DNA of 12,024 nt from Saccoglossus kowalevskii (lineage: Eukaryota > Hemichordata > Enteropneusta > Harrimaniidae): assembly GCF_000003605.2 (NCBI RefSeq), contig NW_003125886.1, forward strand, positions 144,340 to 156,363. The letters are read 5' to 3'. The notes under the pieces were generated by a model. The model ran no database searches. It worked only from the letters and a program-made list of their open reading frames with translations, and was not told the DNA's origin. The translations under genes were made by a program, and so were the position numbers. Shown here piece after piece: positions 8,701-12,024 of this stretch; positions within the stretch are counted from its first letter, which is position 1; each line of letters starts with the position of its first letter.

Positions 8701-8852
8701 GCTGAAAAGCTTCCCCAGCCGCATAATATGTTGTCAAATTGATAGATGTTTGATTCATTCACGTCACATGTGCAGCCTCTAGGACATTCTAACTGGATTG
8801 TAATATCTGCCATCATTATTATCAGGACACTTTTCAATAGTGATATATTCAT
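5798..8852 (-). CDS. Toll-like receptor, multiple-cysteine-cluster type, frameshifted inside the TIR domain
   Basis: Type I membrane pattern-recognition or Toll-type receptor, expected to signal through TIR adaptors such as MyD88. Counting from Met at 8852: signal peptide about 1-20; LRRNT 23-44 (C23, C27, C29, C44); about 16 leucine-rich repeats 89-480; LRRCT 509-577 (C514, C516, C556, C577); second LRRNT 583-602 (C583, C587, C589, C602); about five LRRs 615-740; second LRRCT 744-800 (C749, C751, C779, C800); transmembrane helix about 816-836; TIR from about 863. The two cysteine clusters define the Drosophila Toll-like mccTLR class. TIR box 1 is YDAFLSFSSED and box 2 is HHRDFIIG. After residue 933 the frame shifts at 6053: the first frame stops at 6036-6038, while E-W-C-A-Y-E-F through box 3 (FW, 5887-5882) continues in another frame to TAA at 5798. 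About 1017 codons remain, normal for the class, and all lie in one exon. The Met at 8852 was chosen because a hydrophobic signal peptide follows and a splice acceptor lies 30 nt upstream. Many N-glycosylation sequons lie in the ectodomain. The frame break means a null allele, recent pseudogene or sequence error. The family call is near certain; an orthologue symbol cannot be given. Confidence 0.95.
5860..6266 (-). other. TIR domain region of the Toll-like receptor, with frame break
   Basis: Cytoplasmic TIR signalling domain. Box 1 (YDAFLSFSSED) begins at residue 865. Box 2/BB loop is at residues 899-906 (HHRDFIIG). The conserved segment that normally reads F-x-x-S-E-W-C is interrupted: CTT AAG is followed by one lone base (C, plus-strand G at 6053) and then GAA TGG TGC in the new frame. 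Box 3 FW is at 5887-5882, inside a P-M-F-W-E-K-L context. A short acidic tail ends at 5801. The apparent ORF start at 6019 is a TTG inside the domain, so the downstream piece is the other half of this domain and not a separate gene. Confidence 0.92.
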
Positions 8853-8882
8853 TTTGTGGGTTGTTGCTTTAGTTGATGTGAT

Positions 8883-8900
8883 CTGCAAATAAAAAAAAAT
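8883..8900 (-). other. Splice acceptor before the TLR main exon
   Basis: Read on the minus strand, a T-rich tract runs into ATTTGCAG, with AG at 8884-8883, and the exon begins at 8882. Thirty nucleotides of leader then separate the acceptor from ATG 8852. This is a textbook polypyrimidine tract plus CAG acceptor. It shows that the open frame upstream of 8852 (up to 9053) is intronic and not part of the protein. Confidence 0.7.
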
Positions 8901-10110
8901 TATCAAAATATTATCATATACTCGTACTCGTATATTGTTTATAATATTCTCGAAAAATTCCTTATTACTCCATGTTGTACATTGTTTGAAACAAGGAGTT
9001 GTGTTTTTGGTCTGTCCGGCATCATTTTTTGAACATGTCTGGACTGATTTCATTCAAAGTTGGTACCACAAGTCACAATCAAATTTATATGTTTGACCTT
9101 TCACCAGCTGGTAATAAGTTTTGTCCTGAAAAATACCAAAAACGAACAGTTGGACATATCATAGGGCATGCCAGGGCAAATTTATGTGTTCATTTTGTGA
9201 CGATATTTTCAACTCTCTATTTTTTTACTGAACATTTTTGTCTTTTTTGCCTAAAATTGCTATTTTTGACTTTTTTTTTGAAAACTACCGACTCAATTGC
9301 TTTGATACTTGATATGTTGATACCATGGATGGAGCTTGTTAGATTTGTAACTACCGGTTACAATTGCCATGGCAACAACCACATAAACTAGTCGTTACTA
9401 TCTCATCATATAACACTTAATCAAGTTTGTTTAAAGAAAAACAGCAGAGCTATTTCAACCAGGATGTTGCTTGTAGTAAGCTAATATAAACTTTATGGTA
9501 CCAAATTTATAAATGTACCTAACCATCTGGAAAATGAAGTTTTGATCAACTGACAATTCATATCCCGTCTTTAGCTATTACGATAGATATACATGTACAT
9601 GTAAATAAAAGATATTTCATGAGTAACCCTAAAATTTCAGATTTATTAAAGAAATTTGGTTAAATCTTCACATCCAAATATTTTTAACAGAACAATATAA
9701 TCTTCCAATGACATATTGAAAATGTTGTGATTCTTGCTTTCTCATTCACTACACTCATTTACAGATCTGACACTAACTCATAGGGCTGCTATTTCCTAAG
9801 GGGACAAGTTAAATGCAGACATTTTACTCAATATTTTACTTGAATTCTTAGAGGCAAATATGAGCATGTTTTTATAATAATTTTTTTATGAGACTGTCAT
9901 AATGTTAATGGTGATTCGAATTCTGTGGTTTATAAATGTAGCTAAAATGCTATGAACAAAATGTCAATTTTAGCAATACATATTTTTCACTGATATTTAA
10001 TTTCAATTTTTTGATGCTTTGAGCAATTTCACTGAGTTTGAGAACTTGGCAGGAAAATGACGAGTTCTATTGTTATATAACATGGTCACAAGAATTTAAT
10101 TTAGCAATTT
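8901..10110 (-). other. Proposed TLR 5' intron
   Basis: AT-rich non-coding sequence between the donor at 10117 (or 10891) and the acceptor at 8883. Besides the X-box-like site it shows ACATGTACATGT (about 9591-9602), AATAAA motifs and T-runs. The long open plus-strand frame at 8999-9391 is judged incidental because it lacks splice sites, domain pattern or a good start context. Confidence 0.35.
9363..9376. promoter_or_regulatory. RFX X-box-like palindrome
   Basis: ATTGCCATGGCAAC matches the RFX-family X-box GTTGCCATGGCAAC at 13 of 14 positions. It lies about 480 bp upstream of the TLR main exon, inside the proposed TLR intron, and could be an enhancer element. The open plus-strand frame covering it (8999-9391) lacks gene signals. 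Confidence 0.4.
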
Positions 10111-10117
10111 TACTTAC

Positions 10118-10233
10118 CGAGGAAAATAGTGAAATTAAAAACAAGCGAAAATTAATACATTTACAGTAATGTATGGACTAATGAAAGAGTTATTATATCC
10201 AGTAGTCAAAGGAAACTGACTCCATGAAAAAAA
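10118..10233 (-). other. Candidate non-coding 5' UTR exon of the TLR gene
   Basis: On the minus strand TTTTGATTTTACTTTCAG is a strong acceptor (AG at 10235-10234) and TCG|GTAAGTA is a strong donor (GT at 10117-10116), framing a 116-nt exon. It contains short upstream ORFs (one reads MESVSFDYWI then stop). It has no open frame joining the receptor: in the receptor frame a TAG lies before any ATG. It would therefore be 5' UTR spliced to the exon starting at 8882. Both splice sites are good, but no transcript evidence is available. Confidence 0.33.
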
Positions 10234-10891
10234 CTGAAAGTAAAATCAAAACAAATCTCAAATGTTTTTTAAACCAGTAAGTCAATGTTGAACATCAAAT
10301 ATTTAATTTTATTCATTTGTGAACCATATTATCAAAATATTTTTATCCGGCCATGATACCTTTTTTGTAAAACTTTATTTATCTATTTTTCTTCAGTATA
10401 TTGTAGATGGATATACAGTTTCCAGACAGTTTGTGAAAACAATCTAAGTGTTATGTACAGGAAGTTAGGCAATAGTATCCTCATTCATTCTGGAGAGTGT
10501 CAAATGAATCCTTGACCTTTTGACACTGCTCTGTATGTTCAGTAGATTGCAACCTCTACTCCAGCCAATGCACGTAATCCAATGCACAACAATAAAATCC
10601 ATTCTGTGAAACTTGATCACTATAAATCACTGGCTTAACTTTAACAAACATCTTGTTAGTATATTCGTCTTTTTTTAGAGGCCAGTTATGGGGTGAGAAA
10701 TGGAAATGCCTTCACTACCTACTTATCAGCCGTTGTTCTGCCACTGCTCATCCAGCTGGCTCAATCTATGTTTTGAAATCACTTTGGATTGTTGTCTTAA
10801 CACCAACCCACAAAATGTTCATATTATAATATAAATGACTTGCAAATGACTGGAAAAGTTAGTTAAAATGAAGAGTAGCATAATAACTTAC

Positions 10892-10985
10892 CATCAGACT
10901 GATTCTTTCAGACTGGCATTGGGGCTAGGCATGTCTATGCACTGTGTGAGTCACACAGGATGTTAATGTCTTCAGTGAAATGTTA
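10892..10985 (-). other. Candidate first exon of the TLR gene
   Basis: The minus strand has a strong donor, GATG|GTAAGTT, with the intron starting at 10891. About 30 bp upstream of the proposed exon start lies a TATA-like CTATATACT. The exon holds a 12-codon upstream ORF starting ATGCCTAGCCCC. The final ATG of the exon, if spliced directly to 8882, is in frame with the receptor and would add the 11 residues MITSTKATTHK before Met 8852. The start of the exon is a guess from TATA spacing. Confidence 0.28.
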
Positions 10986-10989
10986 CTCT

Positions 10990-11018
10990 GCTTATTTGCA
11001 TATTTCTAGTATATAGAG
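10990..11018 (-). promoter_or_regulatory. Candidate TLR core promoter: TATA box and POU octamer
   Basis: On the minus strand CTATATACT (11016-11009) is followed by ATGCAAAT (11001-10994), the exact octamer bound by POU/Oct factors. The candidate exon and its GTAAGT donor lie just downstream. TATA spacing would place the start near 10985. In AT-rich DNA such motifs occur by chance, so confidence is low. Confidence 0.25.
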
Positions 11019-11019
11019 G

Positions 11020-12024
11020 TGCTTGGTGATTAATAAAGTTGATGTTTTAATAATTAATTAGTTTTTGTAACTGGTTGTCGAATATCACAATTTAACTAAC
11101 AATAAGGAGAAAAATAAATACTTTGTTAAATTTGAAAGTTTTTTGTTTGTGTGCTTTCATATCATCTAGTAGTAAAATGAAAATGATTGTCTTTTAGTGG
11201 CAGATCTAAATGGTTCCATGAATGACTCTATTGATGATGTTAGTCATCCTGGGATGTTCATAACATAGCTAAATTGCCAATTGAAACAACCATGAAAATA
11301 TAAATACAGAAATCACACTATTACAGCGGATTCTGGATTTGATTAGATGCTTCCATTACTGAGCGATGTTGATATGTTACTATAATTCATTAGGTCTCAA
11401 TCAAAAGCCGCAGAAAAACATATCATACTAGAAATAATAAATGACTATTTTCTTTCTTGGCTAAAATAAGTTATTAGTAAACAGAAACTAAAAAGCAGTA
11501 TTACACGCAGTGCTATGGTGACATGTTCTGTCTCCTACTTGTAATGGTTTTGGTCTTGCTCAGGCAGTTTTAGAATACATACGTCTAGCATGTACAAAAC
11601 ATGTCTATGCAATGTAGGACTCTTTCAATCCACTCTTCATAATAAATAGGCAGGGTATGATTTTTCTCCAGCCGACCAATAGATGTTCGCCATATGTGAC
11701 CAGCAATTGTTCATCCAATTCTTGTACTTGTACCAATGTTTACGTGTTCCATGCTCTTTTTCACATTACAGTGCACTTTTGCCAATAAAACTATTTAAAA
11801 ATATAATTCACTAATCTGGCTCAATATCGAATGAAACTCTAATAATTCCGACTGTATGGTCACTCATGATGCATAGCTGTCACTAGCTGCTGTTCTGTGC
11901 ATATTTAAACTTAGTTTGATGACAGGCGACTAATCTTACCAGGGATTGAAAAAAACACAGAATATACCATCGTAGTACTGCAGTTAATGCGTTAACAAAC
12001 AACTTTTCGGGTAGCTCTGATTTT
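11020..12024. other. AT-rich non-coding right edge
   Basis: No supported gene. One minus-strand donor-like site, CCCTG|GTAAGA (GT at 11939-11938), could end a further upstream exon running from the right edge; ATGGTATATTCTGTG just upstream of it opens a short frame. Nothing else stands out. Confidence 0.3.

Noticed and set aside
8853-9053. Upstream extension of the TLR frame to a Met at 9053
   Set aside because: A strong splice acceptor lies at 8883 within it, and a signal peptide follows Met 8852, so the extension is intron read through.
8999-9391. 130-codon open frame on the plus strand
   Set aside because: It overlaps the TLR leader and intron, has no recognisable domain, is Phe/Leu-rich from T-rich DNA and has poor start context; judged incidental.
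10397-10450. Possible plus-strand exon after a good acceptor TTTTTCTTCAG at about 10396
   Set aside because: In the phase required by the upstream donor (two bases carried over) a TAG follows within three codons, and no donor is visible in the other open frame.

Overview
The window is AT-rich animal nuclear DNA with GT-AG splice signals, AATAAA polyadenylation signals and long non-coding stretches. The one unmistakable gene encodes a Toll-like receptor of the multiple-cysteine-cluster (protostome, Drosophila Toll-like) type. This suggests an invertebrate, most likely a lophotrochozoan such as a mollusc, brachiopod or annelid; that placement is inferred from receptor architecture and base composition only.

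Layout. (a) 1-720: the left edge holds the start of a minus-strand gene. Its first coding exon (663-620, reading MAEEKVVEYFGGIEG...) begins in a near-perfect TISU element, ends in a strong splice donor and runs out of the window to the left. A perfect DR4 nuclear-receptor repeat lies 42 bp upstream. (b) 1060-1277: a plus-strand promoter with two CCAAT boxes, a TTCGAA CHR-like site and a YY1 motif, followed by a short non-coding first exon with a GTAAGT donor. (c) 1278-3440: the matching intron, containing a miRNA-like hairpin (2547-2616), an octamer cluster and a 16-base C run. (d) 3441-3597: the second exon of that gene. It has 48 codons plus two bases, starts at ATG 3452, and contains a Y-G-R motif in a basic tract followed by Trp and a Ser-rich acidic stretch. 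This resembles the extreme N-terminus of the mitotic histone H3 kinase haspin. No later exon of this gene was found in the window. (e) 3604-5470: non-coding DNA with a few candidate regulatory motifs. (f) 5470-8882: the main exon of the Toll-like receptor, minus strand, whose 3' UTR carries a 49-bp tandem repeat. (g) 8883-12024: TLR upstream introns, candidate non-coding 5' exons (10233-10118 and about 10985-10892), a TATA/octamer candidate promoter, and AT-rich DNA.

The TLR has a complete ectodomain and membrane segment. The TIR domain is broken by a single reading-frame shift at about 6053, just before the conserved E-W-C segment, and is otherwise complete in the other frame. Its BB loop has Ile in place of the usual proline. 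If the plus-strand gene continues past the right edge, the TLR lies nested and antisense inside one of its introns. No phage, CRISPR, rRNA, convincing tRNA or autonomous transposon was seen.
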